Below, piece after piece: positions 1-8,788 of a stretch of DNA of 64,000 nt. The first letter of the stretch is position 1. Each line of letters starts with the position of its first letter. Below the pieces are notes generated by a model. That model was not told where the DNA came from, did not search any database, and saw nothing but the letters and a program-made list of their open reading frames with translations. The DNA comes from Maridesulfovibrio zosterae DSM 11974 (lineage in GTDB: Bacteria; Desulfobacterota; Desulfovibrionia; Desulfovibrionales; Desulfovibrionaceae): the NCBI RefSeq assembly GCF_000425265.1, contig NZ_KE384342.1, positions 762,245-826,244 on the forward strand. The letters run 5' to 3'. Both the position numbers and the translations under genes were made by a program.

Positions 1-183
<183 letters not shown>

Positions 184-212
184 AAGATAAATTGCATAAA
201 AAACACAACCAT

Positions 213-250
213 AGGTGGAAGTATTTTTACTTCCGCCTTTTTCTTTTTTA
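213..250 (+). terminator. Intrinsic terminator after fabI
   Basis: An inverted repeat, GGTGGAAGT with ACTTCCGCC and a T-rich loop, is followed by TTTTTCTTTTTT. It separates fabI from the ribosomal protein cluster. Confidence 0.8.
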
Positions 251-270
251 ATATATATCTACTCTGTTGC

Positions 271-299
271 TTGACAGAGCAGATTAAAGGGACTAAACA
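271..299 (+). promoter_or_regulatory. Sigma70-type promoter for rpsF cluster
   Basis: TTGACA at 271-276, a 17-base spacer and TAAACA at 294-299 lie about 60 bases upstream of rpsF and just past the fabI terminator. The -35 box is perfect and the -10 box is moderate. The call rests on the boxes and their position only. Confidence 0.6.
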
Positions 300-359
300 T
301 CCCTCTTTCGCCTTGCCCTTAAAAAGGAAAGGGCCATAGACCATAAGGAGGTTTTATAA

Positions 360-671
360 ATGCTCAGAAAGTATGAAGCATTAGTGCTTTTGAGCCCTGA
401 ACTTGCGAGCGACAGCCGCAAAGAAATCGTTGAGGGACTCATCGCAATTATTGACCGCGAAGGCGGTAAAATGGATGAAGTAGACGATTGGGGTTCACGC
501 CAGCTGGCTTACCCTGTCCAGAACCAGACTCGCGGATACTATGTCCGTCTCGTATTTGATGCACCAGGTCAGCTGGTTGCAGAACTCGAGCGCAACATCC
601 GTATCACCGAAGGTATCTTCAAGTTCGTAACAGTCAAACTTGACGACGCTGTTCAGGCTCAGGAGGCTTAA
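360..671 (+). CDS. rpsF: 30S ribosomal protein S6
   Basis: This 103-residue protein begins [15 protein letters not shown] and contains [17 protein letters not shown], the standard S6 pattern. S6 binds S18 and the central domain of 16S rRNA in the small subunit platform. A strong AAGGAGG at 346-352 sets the ATG start. The gene is two bases from rpsR and begins an rpsF-rpsR-rplI-dnaB order common in bacteria. Confidence 0.97.
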   Translation: MLRKYEALVLLSPELASDSRKEIVEGLIAIIDREGGKMDEVDDWGSRQLAYPVQNQTRGYYVRLVFDAPGQLVAELERNIRITEGIFKFVTVKLDDAVQAQEA

Positions 672-673
672 TC

Positions 674-934
674 ATGGCATTCAAAAAGAAATTTACACCA
701 AAAAGAAAGTTCTGCCGCTTTTGCGCTGACAAGAGCCTTCCCCTCGATTATAAACGTCCTGATATTCTCAAGGACTTCGTAACCGAACGTGGCAAAATCA
801 TTGCACGCAGAATTACCGGTACATGTGCCAAGCATCAGCGTCGTCTGACCACTGAAATCAAGCGTTCCAGACAGATGGCTCTTATGCATTACACAACTGT
901 GCATAGCACCGATGTTAAGAAAAAGAGCATCTAG
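674..934 (+). CDS. rpsR: 30S ribosomal protein S18
   Basis: The 86-residue protein has the S18 core: [20 protein letters not shown], then [26 protein letters not shown]. It pairs with S6 on 16S rRNA. The CxxC pair near the N-terminus (FCRFC) is of the zinc-binding kind seen in many S18 proteins. It lies between rpsF and rplI with tight spacing, which implies co-transcription. Confidence 0.97.
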   Translation: MAFKKKFTPKRKFCRFCADKSLPLDYKRPDILKDFVTERGKIIARRITGTCAKHQRRLTTEIKRSRQMALMHYTTVHSTDVKKKSI

Positions 935-943
935 GGGGACTAC

Positions 944-1468
944 ATGAAACTTATTTTACGTGCTGATGTAGACTCTCTTGGAAGCCTTGGAGAAATCGTA
1001 ACTGTTAAATCCGGTTACGGTCGCAACTACCTGATTCCTCAGGGACTTGCTATGCCCGCATCTGAAGCTAATCTCAAGCAGTTCGAGCTTGAAAAAAGAA
1101 AACTTCAGGAAATGGCTGACAATCTCCGCACCCAGGCAGAAGGTCTCAAAGACAGACTGGCTAGTGTTGAAGTTAAAATTGAAGTTCGCGTTGGTGAAGG
1201 CGATAAGATGTACGGTTCTGTAACCGCATCTAACATCGCTGATGCCCTTGCAGAAATGGATTTCGATCTCGACCGCAGAAAAATTCTTGTACCTGAGCCT
1301 ATTCGTGCTCTGGGTGAATTTGCTATCGAAATCAAACTTCACCCCGAAGTTCGTGGGGAAGTAAAACTGGTTGTTGCCAAAGTTGGCCAGCCAGTGGAAG
1401 AAGAGCTCGCTGAAGAAGTAGAAGCAGATGTTGTAGCAGATGCAGAAACAGAAACAGAAGAAGCATAA
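944..1468 (+). CDS. rplI: 50S ribosomal protein L9
   Basis: At 174 residues it is longer than the usual 148-150 because of an acidic C-terminal tail (repeated Glu/Ala/Val). The N-terminal L9 signature is present: MKLILRADVDSLG, then VTVKSGYGRNYLIPQGLA. The long central helix and the C-terminal RNA-binding domain (GSVTASNIADAL) follow. The GGGGGAC sequence before the ATG supports the start. The acidic tail overlaps the 5' end of the dnaB reading frame. Confidence 0.97.
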   Translation: MKLILRADVDSLGSLGEIVTVKSGYGRNYLIPQGLAMPASEANLKQFELEKRKLQEMADNLRTQAEGLKDRLASVEVKIEVRVGEGDKMYGSVTASNIADALAEMDFDLDRRKILVPEPIRALGEFAIEIKLHPEVRGEVKLVVAKVGQPVEEELAEEVEADVVADAETETEEA

Positions 1469-2870
1469 TTCCAGCTCAAATTATAGTTCGGACGGAGCGT
1501 CTAATGATGCTTCGTCCGAACTTTTGCGTAAAGTTCCACCAAACAACCTAGAAGCAGAACAGGCTGTACTTGGTGGTGTTTTCTTAAGCAACACTATTTT
1601 CAACGATCTTGTTGATATAGTCCATTCTGACGATTTCTACTCCCCTGCTCATCAGGAAATTTTCCGCACATTTGAAGCCCTTTATTCAAAGAATGCTCCA
1701 ATTGATCTGGTTACAGTCAATGAATACCTCACTGTCGGGGGAAAAATTGATTCTGTTGGCGGTACTGTATACCTTGCCGAACTTGCAAACTCTGTAGTCA
1801 GTTCAGCAAATGCACTTTATCACGCTGAAATTGTAGCAGAAAAAAGTATTCAGCGTAGTCTTATTGATACAGCAGCCAGCATTATCAATGAAAGCTTTGA
1901 TGCACAGGACGTTAAAGAGCTGCTCGACCATTCCGAGCAGGCTATTTTTGAAATTACCGATGCCAAAAAGAATACTACCATAAAAGGCAGTAAAGAGCTG
2001 ATTAAAGAGGTTTTTCAGGAACTTGAAAACAGAGTTGCTCAAAAATCACTCGTTACCGGTATTCAAACGACCTACCATAAATTTGATGAAATGACTGCCG
2101 GTTTGCAAAACTCAGACCTCATTATCATAGCCGGACGTCCAAGTATGGGTAAAACAGCTTTTGCCCTTAACGTTGCTATGCGCGCAGCACTTCACGCAGG
2201 TGTTACCACCGCTGTTTTCTCTCTTGAAATGGCAATGGGCCAGCTTATGACCCGTATGCTTGCGACTCATGGCAAGGTTGACCTTTCACGTCTGAGAACA
2301 GGACAGCTTGACGACGAAGACTGGGCTAAATTATATGATGCAGCACAGGACTTAACAGAAGCTCCTTTATTTATTGATGATACTCCTGCAATTACTACCA
2401 TGGAGCTAAGAGCACGTTGTAGACGCCTTAAATCCCAGCATAACCTGGGATTGGTCATGGTCGACTACCTGCAGCTCATGCGTTCCAGTGCTCGTGTTGA
2501 TTCACGCGAGCAGGAAATATCTGATATTTCCCGGTCCCTCAAAGCTCTGGCAAAAGAGCTGAACATACCTGTAATCGCCCTCTCACAGCTCAACCGTAAA
2601 GTTGAAGAACGCACAGACAAAAGACCTATGATGTCTGACCTTCGTGAATCCGGTGCAATTGAGCAGGATGCCGATATTATCCTTTTTCTTTACCGTGAAG
2701 ATTTTTACAACAAAAAAGAGGATAAACCTATTACCAATAAGGCCGAAGTCATTATCGGTAAACAGCGTAACGGCCCTACAGGTATTGTTGAACTAGCCTT
2801 TTTCGGCAACTTTACAGCGTTCGAAAACCTCGCTGCCGAGCCTTACCCGTCTGAATATGACGATGAATAA
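1440..2870 (+). CDS. dnaB: Replicative DNA helicase DnaB
   Basis: This is the hexameric replication-fork helicase. The N-terminal primase-binding domain begins at VPPNNLEAEQAVLGG. The RecA-like domain has Walker A GRPSMGKT (about residue 232), SLEMAMGQL, the Walker B stretch VMVDYLQLM, and the late motifs LSQLNRKVEERTDKRP and DLRESGAIEQDADI. The frame can start at ATG 1440, inside rplI, giving 476 residues. It can also start at TTG 1524, giving 448 residues and beginning just before VPPNNLEAEQ, as in short DnaB proteins. A strong hairpin lies between the two (see separate entry), so the start is not settled. Confidence 0.96.
   Translation: MQKQKQKKHNSSSNYSSDGASNDASSELLRKVPPNNLEAEQAVLGGVFLSNTIFNDLVDIVHSDDFYSPAHQEIFRTFEALYSKNAPIDLVTVNEYLTVGGKIDSVGGTVYLAELANSVVSSANALYHAEIVAEKSIQRSLIDTAASIINESFDAQDVKELLDHSEQAIFEITDAKKNTTIKGSKELIKEVFQELENRVAQKSLVTGIQTTYHKFDEMTAGLQNSDLIIIAGRPSMGKTAFALNVAMRAALHAGVTTAVFSLEMAMGQLMTRMLATHGKVDLSRLRTGQLDDEDWAKLYDAAQDLTEAPLFIDDTPAITTMELRARCRRLKSQHNLGLVMVDYLQLMRSSARVDSREQEISDISRSLKALAKELNIPVIALSQLNRKVEERTDKRPMMSDLRESGAIEQDADIILFLYREDFYNKKEDKPITNKAEVIIGKQRNGPTGIVELAFFGNFTAFENLAAEPYPSEYDDE
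1486..1525 (+). terminator. Hairpin with T tail at the rplI/dnaB junction
   Basis: Arms 1486-1498 and 1509-1521 pair over 13 bp with a single G-U pair and a 10-base loop, then TTTT. It begins 18 bases after the rplI stop and lies inside the longest dnaB frame. It looks like an intrinsic terminator or attenuator that could reduce dnaB expression relative to the ribosomal genes. It could also be only an mRNA structure. Confidence 0.6.
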
Positions 2871-2922
2871 TCGGATATATTAATGGCGTGATTCACAGCT
2901 AACATTTACACGGAGAAACAAT

Positions 2923-4221
2923 ATGTATTTCCATGACGCCGAGACCATTGAAAGAACTGAACTTGAAAAACTCCAAGTTGAACGACTTAAAAACACCATT
3001 GGGTTAGCTGCCAAATCTCCGTATTACAGTGAAGTTTTCAAACAAAATGATATTTCCGCTGATATCATCAAAACAGTTGATGATATACAGAAACTCCCTT
3101 TTACAACAAAAGATGATCTGCGTTCCCAGTACCCTCACGGCCTGCTTAGCAGACCTGTAGATGATTTTGTACGCCTGCATGCTTCATCGGGCACAACAGG
3201 CACACCTACCGCCGTTTTTTACACTCAAAAAGATCTTGATACATGGGCAGATCTCATGGCCCGCTCAATGTACGCCGTAGGCATGAGAAAATCTGACGTA
3301 CTCCAAAACATGTCCGGTTACGGACTGTTTACCGGAGGACTTGGTATTCATTATGGTTCCGAACGTTTGGGTTGCCTCACTATCCCGGCTGGAGCGGGTA
3401 ATACCAAACGCCAGATTAAACTTATTCGTGATTTCAATGTAACGGCTCTTCATATTATCCCTTCTTTCGCACTCTACTTTGCAGCAAAAGTCCGTGAAGA
3501 AGGATTTGATCCTGCAGATATGCCATGGAAAATTGCACTTATCGGTGCAGAGCCGCATACCGACCATACCCGCCGCAAAATCGAAGAAATGCTTTGTATC
3601 AAAGCTTATAACTCTTACGGTCTGTCTGAAATGAACGGACCGGGCGTAGCTTTTGAATGTACTGAGCAGGACGGTATGCACGTATGGGAAGATGCCTACA
3701 TAGCTGAAATCATCAACCCGGAAACAGGCGAACATGTCAAAGAAGGTGAAATTGGCGAACTGGTAATGACGACACTTACCCGTGAGGGAATGCCGATTAT
3801 CCGCTACCGCACCCGTGACCTGACCAGATTCATTCCCGGTCAGTGTAAGTGCGGAAGAACATCACGCCGCATAGACCGTATCATGGGCAGGGCAGATGAT
3901 ATGCTCATCCTTAAGGGTGTTAATATCTACCCTATGCAGATTGAAAAGATTATTATGGGAATTCCTGAAGTAGGTCAAAACTACGTTATTGAGCTGATTA
4001 AAGAAGGCTTTATTGATCAGATCAGGATCAAAGTAGAGATTAAAGAAGAATTTTTTGTTGAAGATATGAGAGTATTGCAAGGACTTCAAAAACTCATTTC
4101 AGCCAAACTGAGAGATGAAATCCTCGTAACACCGAGAGTCGAACTTGTTCAGCACAACTCTATCCCTAAAACCGAGGGTAAAGCCCAGCGTGTTGTAGAT
4201 TTAAGAGGTGCTGAGGAATAA
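2923..4221 (+). CDS. paaK: Phenylacetate-CoA ligase (AMP-forming)
   Basis: This 432-residue member of the adenylate-forming family has the P-loop-like HASSGTTGTPT motif at about residue 86, SYGLSEMNGPG in the middle, and a PaaK-type C-terminal domain (GRADDMLILKGVNIYP). The reaction is acyl-CoA formation from an aryl or indolyl acetate with ATP. In anaerobes this family often acts on indoleacetate or phenylacetate from amino acid breakdown. The substrate cannot be fixed from sequence. The next gene starts two bases past its stop. Confidence 0.88.
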   Translation: MYFHDAETIERTELEKLQVERLKNTIGLAAKSPYYSEVFKQNDISADIIKTVDDIQKLPFTTKDDLRSQYPHGLLSRPVDDFVRLHASSGTTGTPTAVFYTQKDLDTWADLMARSMYAVGMRKSDVLQNMSGYGLFTGGLGIHYGSERLGCLTIPAGAGNTKRQIKLIRDFNVTALHIIPSFALYFAAKVREEGFDPADMPWKIALIGAEPHTDHTRRKIEEMLCIKAYNSYGLSEMNGPGVAFECTEQDGMHVWEDAYIAEIINPETGEHVKEGEIGELVMTTLTREGMPIIRYRTRDLTRFIPGQCKCGRTSRRIDRIMGRADDMLILKGVNIYPMQIEKIIMGIPEVGQNYVIELIKEGFIDQIRIKVEIKEEFFVEDMRVLQGLQKLISAKLRDEILVTPRVELVQHNSIPKTEGKAQRVVDLRGAEE

Positions 4222-4223
4222 CA

Positions 4224-4727
4224 ATGATAACCGCTCTTGCTGTACTTGTAATACTGCTTATGCTGTGCTCTCTTGCACTGCACATTTTCGGACTTCCTGC
4301 CAACTGGCTGGTCCTTGCTCTTGCTGCCGGCTGGAAAATGTTTCAGCCTGAAGCAATGACATGGGATTTTATTATGATCCTGGGAGCCTTGGCTTTTTTA
4401 GGTGAAGTTCTGGAATTTGTAGCCCAGTATTTCGGCGGAAAAAAATATGGTGCAACCGGACGCGGCAATCTAGGTGCTTTCATCGGTGCAATTGCCGGTG
4501 CTATTCTGGGTGCTCCTTTCTTTTTCGGCCTTGGAGCTCTTCCCGGAGCCCTTCTTGGTTCATTTGGCGGATGTCTGATACTTGAACTTTCACATGGCAG
4601 AAGCTTTGATGAAGCGAAGCACTCCGCATGGGGAGCTTTCTGGGGCAAAGCATTCGGTCTGGCAATCAAGGTAAGTCTTGGTGTATGGATGTTTTCCATG
4701 AGCGCACCTAAGATCTGGCCTTCCTGA
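4224..4727 (+). CDS. DUF456 family membrane protein
   Basis: The 167-residue, Gly/Ala-rich, strongly hydrophobic protein has about four membrane segments. It shows the DUF456 pattern: GLPANWLVLALAAGW, a GEVLEFVAQYFGGKKYGATGRG segment, then GAIAGAILGAPF. The molecular function of the family is unknown. It starts two bases after paaK and is probably translated from the same message. It carries no catalytic motif. Confidence 0.8.
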   Translation: MITALAVLVILLMLCSLALHIFGLPANWLVLALAAGWKMFQPEAMTWDFIMILGALAFLGEVLEFVAQYFGGKKYGATGRGNLGAFIGAIAGAILGAPFFFGLGALPGALLGSFGGCLILELSHGRSFDEAKHSAWGAFWGKAFGLAIKVSLGVWMFSMSAPKIWPS

Positions 4728-4778
4728 TTTTACCGCATTTATTTACCTTAATTACTTACCTTTCCTGCGGAGGAAACC

Positions 4779-6230
4779 ATGACTCTGGCAAATAAGTTCC
4801 CTGAATACCGTGCAAAAATGGAATATCACTGTCTCGGTTGCGGCAAAAAATACGACATTGACGAGCTGCTCTATACCTGCCCGGAATGCGGATCAGTTTT
4901 TATTCTTGAAGATTTAACTTTTGCTGAACTCAAGAAAACCAGCGGTGCCGAATGGCGAAATATTTTCGACGCACGCTGTGCTACTAAAAAAGACAGCCTT
5001 CGCGGTATCTTCCGCTTCTATGAACTTTTCGCTGCTGTCATGGAAGAAGATGAAATTCTTTACCTTGGTGAAGGCAACACTCCCATTGTAGCCTCAAGCC
5101 CTGCACTCAACGAAGTCACCGGTATTAAAACCGCATATAAAAATGATGGTCAGAACCCAAGTGCATCTTTTAAAGATAGAGGTATGGCCTGTGCTTTCAG
5201 TTACATTAACGCCCTGCTGAACAAACATGACTGGGATGAAATTTTAACTGTCTGTGCTTCTACCGGGGATACTTCTGCAGCCGCAGCACTTTACGCATCC
5301 TATATGGATAGTCGTGTAAAATCTGTAGTAATACTGCCTCAGGGTAAAGTTACTCCTCAGCAGCTAGCCCAGCCTCTTGGCAGTGGTGCGAAAGTACTTG
5401 AAGTACCGGGCGTGTTTGATGACTGCATGAAAGTTGTTGAACATCTTGCTGACAACTACCGCGTTGCTCTGCTCAACTCAAAAAATGCATGGAGAATTCT
5501 GGGACAGGAATCTTACGCTTTTGAAGTTGCACAGTGGTATGACTGGGATCTCAAAGATAAATGTATATTTGTTCCTATCGGGAATGCAGGTAACATCACC
5601 GCTATTATGGCGGGCTTTCTCAAGCTGTATGAGCTTGAAATAATAACAGATCTACCTCGTGTATTCGGCGTGCAGTCTGCCCATGCAGATCCTGTTTACC
5701 GCTACTATTCAGTAGATGATCCTAAAGAACGTGAATTCAAACCTGTTAAAGTACAGCCATCTGTAGCTCAGGCAGCTATGATAGGAAATCCGGTTTCATT
5801 TCCACGTGTAAAACATTTTGCTGAAAAATTTGAAACCATAGGCGGCAAAAAAGCATTTCAAGTTATTCAGGTTTCTGAACAGCAGATTATGGACTCCATG
5901 CTTCTTGCCAATGCCAATGGACATATTGCATGTACTCAGGGCGGAGAATGTTTTGCAGGACTTATCAGAGCAAAAGAGCTAGGTCTGATCAGCGAAACTG
6001 AATCTGCAGTTCTGGATTCTACAGCTCATCAGCTTAAATTTGTAGGCTTTCAGGATATGTACTACCAGAATAATTTCCCGGCTGAATATGAAGTAACTCC
6101 AGATACATCCAGGTCTAACAAGCCTGAACTTGTAATCAATGGAACTGAAAAAGACTCAATGCCTGAAGCAGAGTATATTGCCAAGGCTGCGAATAATGTT
6201 GTTTCCATGCTCGGTCTGGAGAAGAAATAG
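4779..6230 (+). CDS. thrC: Threonine synthase
   Basis: The 483-residue PLP enzyme converts O-phosphohomoserine to threonine. The fold-type II PLP lysine is K132 in NPSASFKDRG. The phosphate-binding loop GNAGNITAIMAG is present. An N-terminal zinc ribbon (CLGCGKKYD, then CPECGS) precedes the catalytic domain, as in some archaeal and deltaproteobacterial ThrC proteins. GGAGG before the ATG fixes the start. Its TAG is followed at once by the tlyA GTG. Confidence 0.94.
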   Translation: MTLANKFPEYRAKMEYHCLGCGKKYDIDELLYTCPECGSVFILEDLTFAELKKTSGAEWRNIFDARCATKKDSLRGIFRFYELFAAVMEEDEILYLGEGNTPIVASSPALNEVTGIKTAYKNDGQNPSASFKDRGMACAFSYINALLNKHDWDEILTVCASTGDTSAAAALYASYMDSRVKSVVILPQGKVTPQQLAQPLGSGAKVLEVPGVFDDCMKVVEHLADNYRVALLNSKNAWRILGQESYAFEVAQWYDWDLKDKCIFVPIGNAGNITAIMAGFLKLYELEIITDLPRVFGVQSAHADPVYRYYSVDDPKEREFKPVKVQPSVAQAAMIGNPVSFPRVKHFAEKFETIGGKKAFQVIQVSEQQIMDSMLLANANGHIACTQGGECFAGLIRAKELGLISETESAVLDSTAHQLKFVGFQDMYYQNNFPAEYEVTPDTSRSNKPELVINGTEKDSMPEAEYIAKAANNVVSMLGLEKK

Positions 6231-6974
6231 GTGGCAAAAAAGGAACGTGCAGACCAAATGCTTTTTGCTCAGGGACTTTCAGAAAGCCGTGAGCAGGCAA
6301 AGCGCATGATCATGGCCGGACAGGCCCACTACCTTAAAGACGGACAGAAAATTCCGGTGACTAAGCCGGGAATGCAACTTGATCCAGATTTAGAAATTGT
6401 TGTTAAAGGCCGTGACCGTTTCGTCAGCCGAGGTGGATACAAATTACTGACTGCAATTGAAGAACTCGGACTTGATCCGGAAGGTAAAGTAGGATTTGAC
6501 GCTGGCGCTTCAACTGGTGGATTTACAGACTGTATGCTTCAGTTTGGTGCAGTAAGGGTCTATGCCGCTGATGTCGGATACGGACAATTGCACTGGAAAC
6601 TGCAACAAGACGAAAGGGTTACCAACCTTGAAAGAGTTAACCTGCGACATGCAGAAGCTGATCTGATACCGGAGAAAGTGGATTTAGTTGTATGTGATGT
6701 GTCATTTATATCACTGACTAAAATACTTCCGGCTTTAGTGAAGTTTCTAAAAGAATCAGGTGAAATAGTCTGCCTTATTAAGCCCCAGTTTGAAGTTGGC
6801 CCCGGTCAGACTGACAAGGGAATTGTTCGCGATGAAGCATTAAGACAGCAGACCGTTGATATGATTGTTAATTTTGCTTCCTCAGAGCTTAATCTGCACC
6901 TCAAAGGTCTTGTTCCATCCAGCATTAAAGGGCCCAAGGGTAATCAGGAATATCTCGCTTATTTCGTTAGTTAA
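6231..6974 (+). CDS. tlyA: TlyA family rRNA 2'-O-methyltransferase / hemolysin-like
   Basis: The 247-residue protein has an N-terminal S4 RNA-binding domain (RADQMLFAQGLSESREQAKRMI) and an FtsJ-type SAM methyltransferase domain (VGFDAGASTGGFTDCMLQ at about residue 85; VDLVVCDVSFISL; CLIKPQFEVG). TlyA proteins methylate cytidines of 16S and 23S rRNA. The GTG start directly abuts the thrC stop, so translation is probably coupled. Confidence 0.92.
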   Translation: MAKKERADQMLFAQGLSESREQAKRMIMAGQAHYLKDGQKIPVTKPGMQLDPDLEIVVKGRDRFVSRGGYKLLTAIEELGLDPEGKVGFDAGASTGGFTDCMLQFGAVRVYAADVGYGQLHWKLQQDERVTNLERVNLRHAEADLIPEKVDLVVCDVSFISLTKILPALVKFLKESGEIVCLIKPQFEVGPGQTDKGIVRDEALRQQTVDMIVNFASSELNLHLKGLVPSSIKGPKGNQEYLAYFVS

Positions 6975-6998
6975 TTATTTAATTATATCTTTATTTAA

Positions 6999-7034
6999 AA
7001 GCAGTTGCAGTAATGCGACTGCTTTTTTTATTTA
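6999..7034 (+). terminator. Intrinsic terminator after tlyA
   Basis: AAAAGCAGT and ACTGCTTTTTTT form a stem interrupted by a short loop (GCAGTTGC with GCGACTGC) followed by a T run. It ends the thrC-tlyA unit. Confidence 0.8.
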
Positions 7035-7398
7035 ATTAACTATGTATTAAACATAAAGATACAATGCATCTCAATGTAAATTATATAATTTGCATAAAAC
7101 AAAACAATAAATACATAGTTACGCAGCACAATTCATCTCATTTTGATGTAATTTATTCTTTACCTCTAAACTTATATACATTCAAAAACACTATTCACCT
7201 CAAACAATTTATACATACACACATGTATGCTTAATTAAAACTTTCAAATACCCTAATTATTTTAATAACAATTCACGTTTTAGTTAAATTTACTTTACAT
7301 ATTTTAACATTCAAGCTAGTCAGTATCAGCATTTTCAGGAGGAAGACCCTTTATTATTCAATAATTGAGAGTTGTTTGCATTTAAGTTTCTTTAAGGA
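7035..7398. other. AT-rich intergenic region upstream of fadL-type gene
   Basis: About 360 bases with no gene, very AT-rich. It holds a perfect 11-bp inverted repeat, AACTATGTATT at 7038-7048 and AATACATAGTT at 7110-7120, and several CATCTCA-type words. It probably contains the promoter and control sites of the porin gene. No convincing -35/-10 pair stands out. Confidence 0.5.
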
Positions 7399-7404
7399 GT
7401 GTTT

Positions 7405-8688
7405 ATGAAGGCTAAATTTACAGCATGTCTCGGTGTGCTCTTAATAATGGCGGGGATTATTGTTGCACCGTGGATGGCCAGCAAAGCTAACGCTGCCGGT
7501 TTCGCATTGTATGAATTCAGTTCAAGGGGCAACGCACTTGGCGGTGCTATGATTGCAAAAGCAGATGATCCTTCAGCTCTTGCATGGAACCCTGCAGGTA
7601 TCACCCAGTTAAAAGGAACGCAGACTCTCGTTGGTGTAACAACAATTTCACCTGAAAATACAGTAACCACTTCATATGGTGGAGTATCAACTGATACGGA
7701 CATTAAAAAAGAAACTTTTGCTGTTCCTCATGCATACTTCACACATCAGGTGAACGATAATGTATGGTTTGGCGTAGGTACTTTTACAAGATTCGGACTT
7801 GGAACAAAGTTTGATGAAGGTTGGCAGGGACGTTACGCTTCTTATGATACCTCGATTGAAAGTTATTCAATCAACCCTAACCTTGCTTATAAATTTAATG
7901 ATTACGTATCCATCGCAGGTGGAATCGAATTCATGTATATAAAAGCTGACCTGAGAAAGAAAATTGACGCATCCAGACTTTATGATCCAAATACAAATGC
8001 AGCCGATGTAGACCAAAAAATCAGAGTTGAAGGTCTTACCCCCGGTGCTAACTTCGGTATCAGAGTTACTCCGACTAAAGAATGGGCTTTAGGATTTTCA
8101 TGGCGTAGCAAAATGCGCCACAGAGCTGAAGGTTCAGCTGTTTATGATAGGCCTGCCGGCGTAACTACAGCTTATTATAATGATACAGATATTACTATGT
8201 CCATGAAGACTCCCAACATGTTTATGTTCGGTACTTCCTACGATATCATGGATAATTTGAACGTAGAATTCGATGCTATCTGGTCACAGTGGAGCGATTA
8301 CAGCGAAATTACTTATGAGTTTGATCATACAGACGCTGTAGGAAGAAATACCGTGGTAGCAGAAAAAAAATGGCAGGATGTCTGGAGATTTCAGCTAGGT
8401 GTAGAATACCTTCCGATTGAAAACCTAGCCCTGCGTGCCGGTTATGTATATGACCAGAGTCCTATCCGTAAGGGTTACGAAGACTATATGCTTCCTACCA
8501 ATGACCGTCAGATAGTTTCAACAGGTTTAGGCTGGACTTATGATAAATTTACCATTGACGCTTCATACATGTATCTCTGGATGAGAGAACGTAACATCGA
8601 AGCCAGAGCCGGCACAGGAGTCCTTGATACAACCACCAAGGATTCTATTTCGCACATTGCTTCCATCAGTATCGGATACAATTTCTAA
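7405..8688 (+). CDS. FadL/OmpP1/TodX family outer membrane transport protein
   Basis: A 427-residue outer membrane beta-barrel of the long-chain fatty acid/hydrocarbon channel family. It has a signal peptide ending near SKANA-AGF, then the FadL N-terminal hatch pattern FALYEFSSRGNALGGAMIA and DDPSALAWNPAGITQL. The C-terminus is the barrel-closing SIGYNF. ATG 7405 is chosen because AAGGAG at 7393-7398 is well placed. A GTG two codons earlier overlaps that site. A bidirectional terminator follows. Confidence 0.9.
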   Translation: MKAKFTACLGVLLIMAGIIVAPWMASKANAAGFALYEFSSRGNALGGAMIAKADDPSALAWNPAGITQLKGTQTLVGVTTISPENTVTTSYGGVSTDTDIKKETFAVPHAYFTHQVNDNVWFGVGTFTRFGLGTKFDEGWQGRYASYDTSIESYSINPNLAYKFNDYVSIAGGIEFMYIKADLRKKIDASRLYDPNTNAADVDQKIRVEGLTPGANFGIRVTPTKEWALGFSWRSKMRHRAEGSAVYDRPAGVTTAYYNDTDITMSMKTPNMFMFGTSYDIMDNLNVEFDAIWSQWSDYSEITYEFDHTDAVGRNTVVAEKKWQDVWRFQLGVEYLPIENLALRAGYVYDQSPIRKGYEDYMLPTNDRQIVSTGLGWTYDKFTIDASYMYLWMRERNIEARAGTGVLDTTTKDSISHIASISIGYNF

Positions 8689-8710
8689 AGCACTCCGAAT
8701 TAAGAAAGAA

Positions 8711-8741
8711 AAGCCCGCTTCACTTGAAGCGGGCTTTTCTT
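8711..8741. terminator. Bidirectional terminator
   Basis: AAGCCCGCTTCA and TGAAGCGGGCTT form a near-perfect hairpin with T runs on both strands, between the convergent porin and MuiA-like genes. Confidence 0.9.
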
Positions 8742-8788
8742 ATAGCTATGTCCAGTCCTGAAAAGGACTAAATGTAAAAAGATCTATT

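Noticed and set aside
956-1342. 128-residue antisense frame over rplI
   Set aside because: Low-complexity product with no start signal, fully opposite a certain ribosomal protein gene.
3265-3735. 156-residue antisense frame over paaK
   Set aside because: Opposite strand of a clear adenylate-forming enzyme; no SD and no family resemblance.
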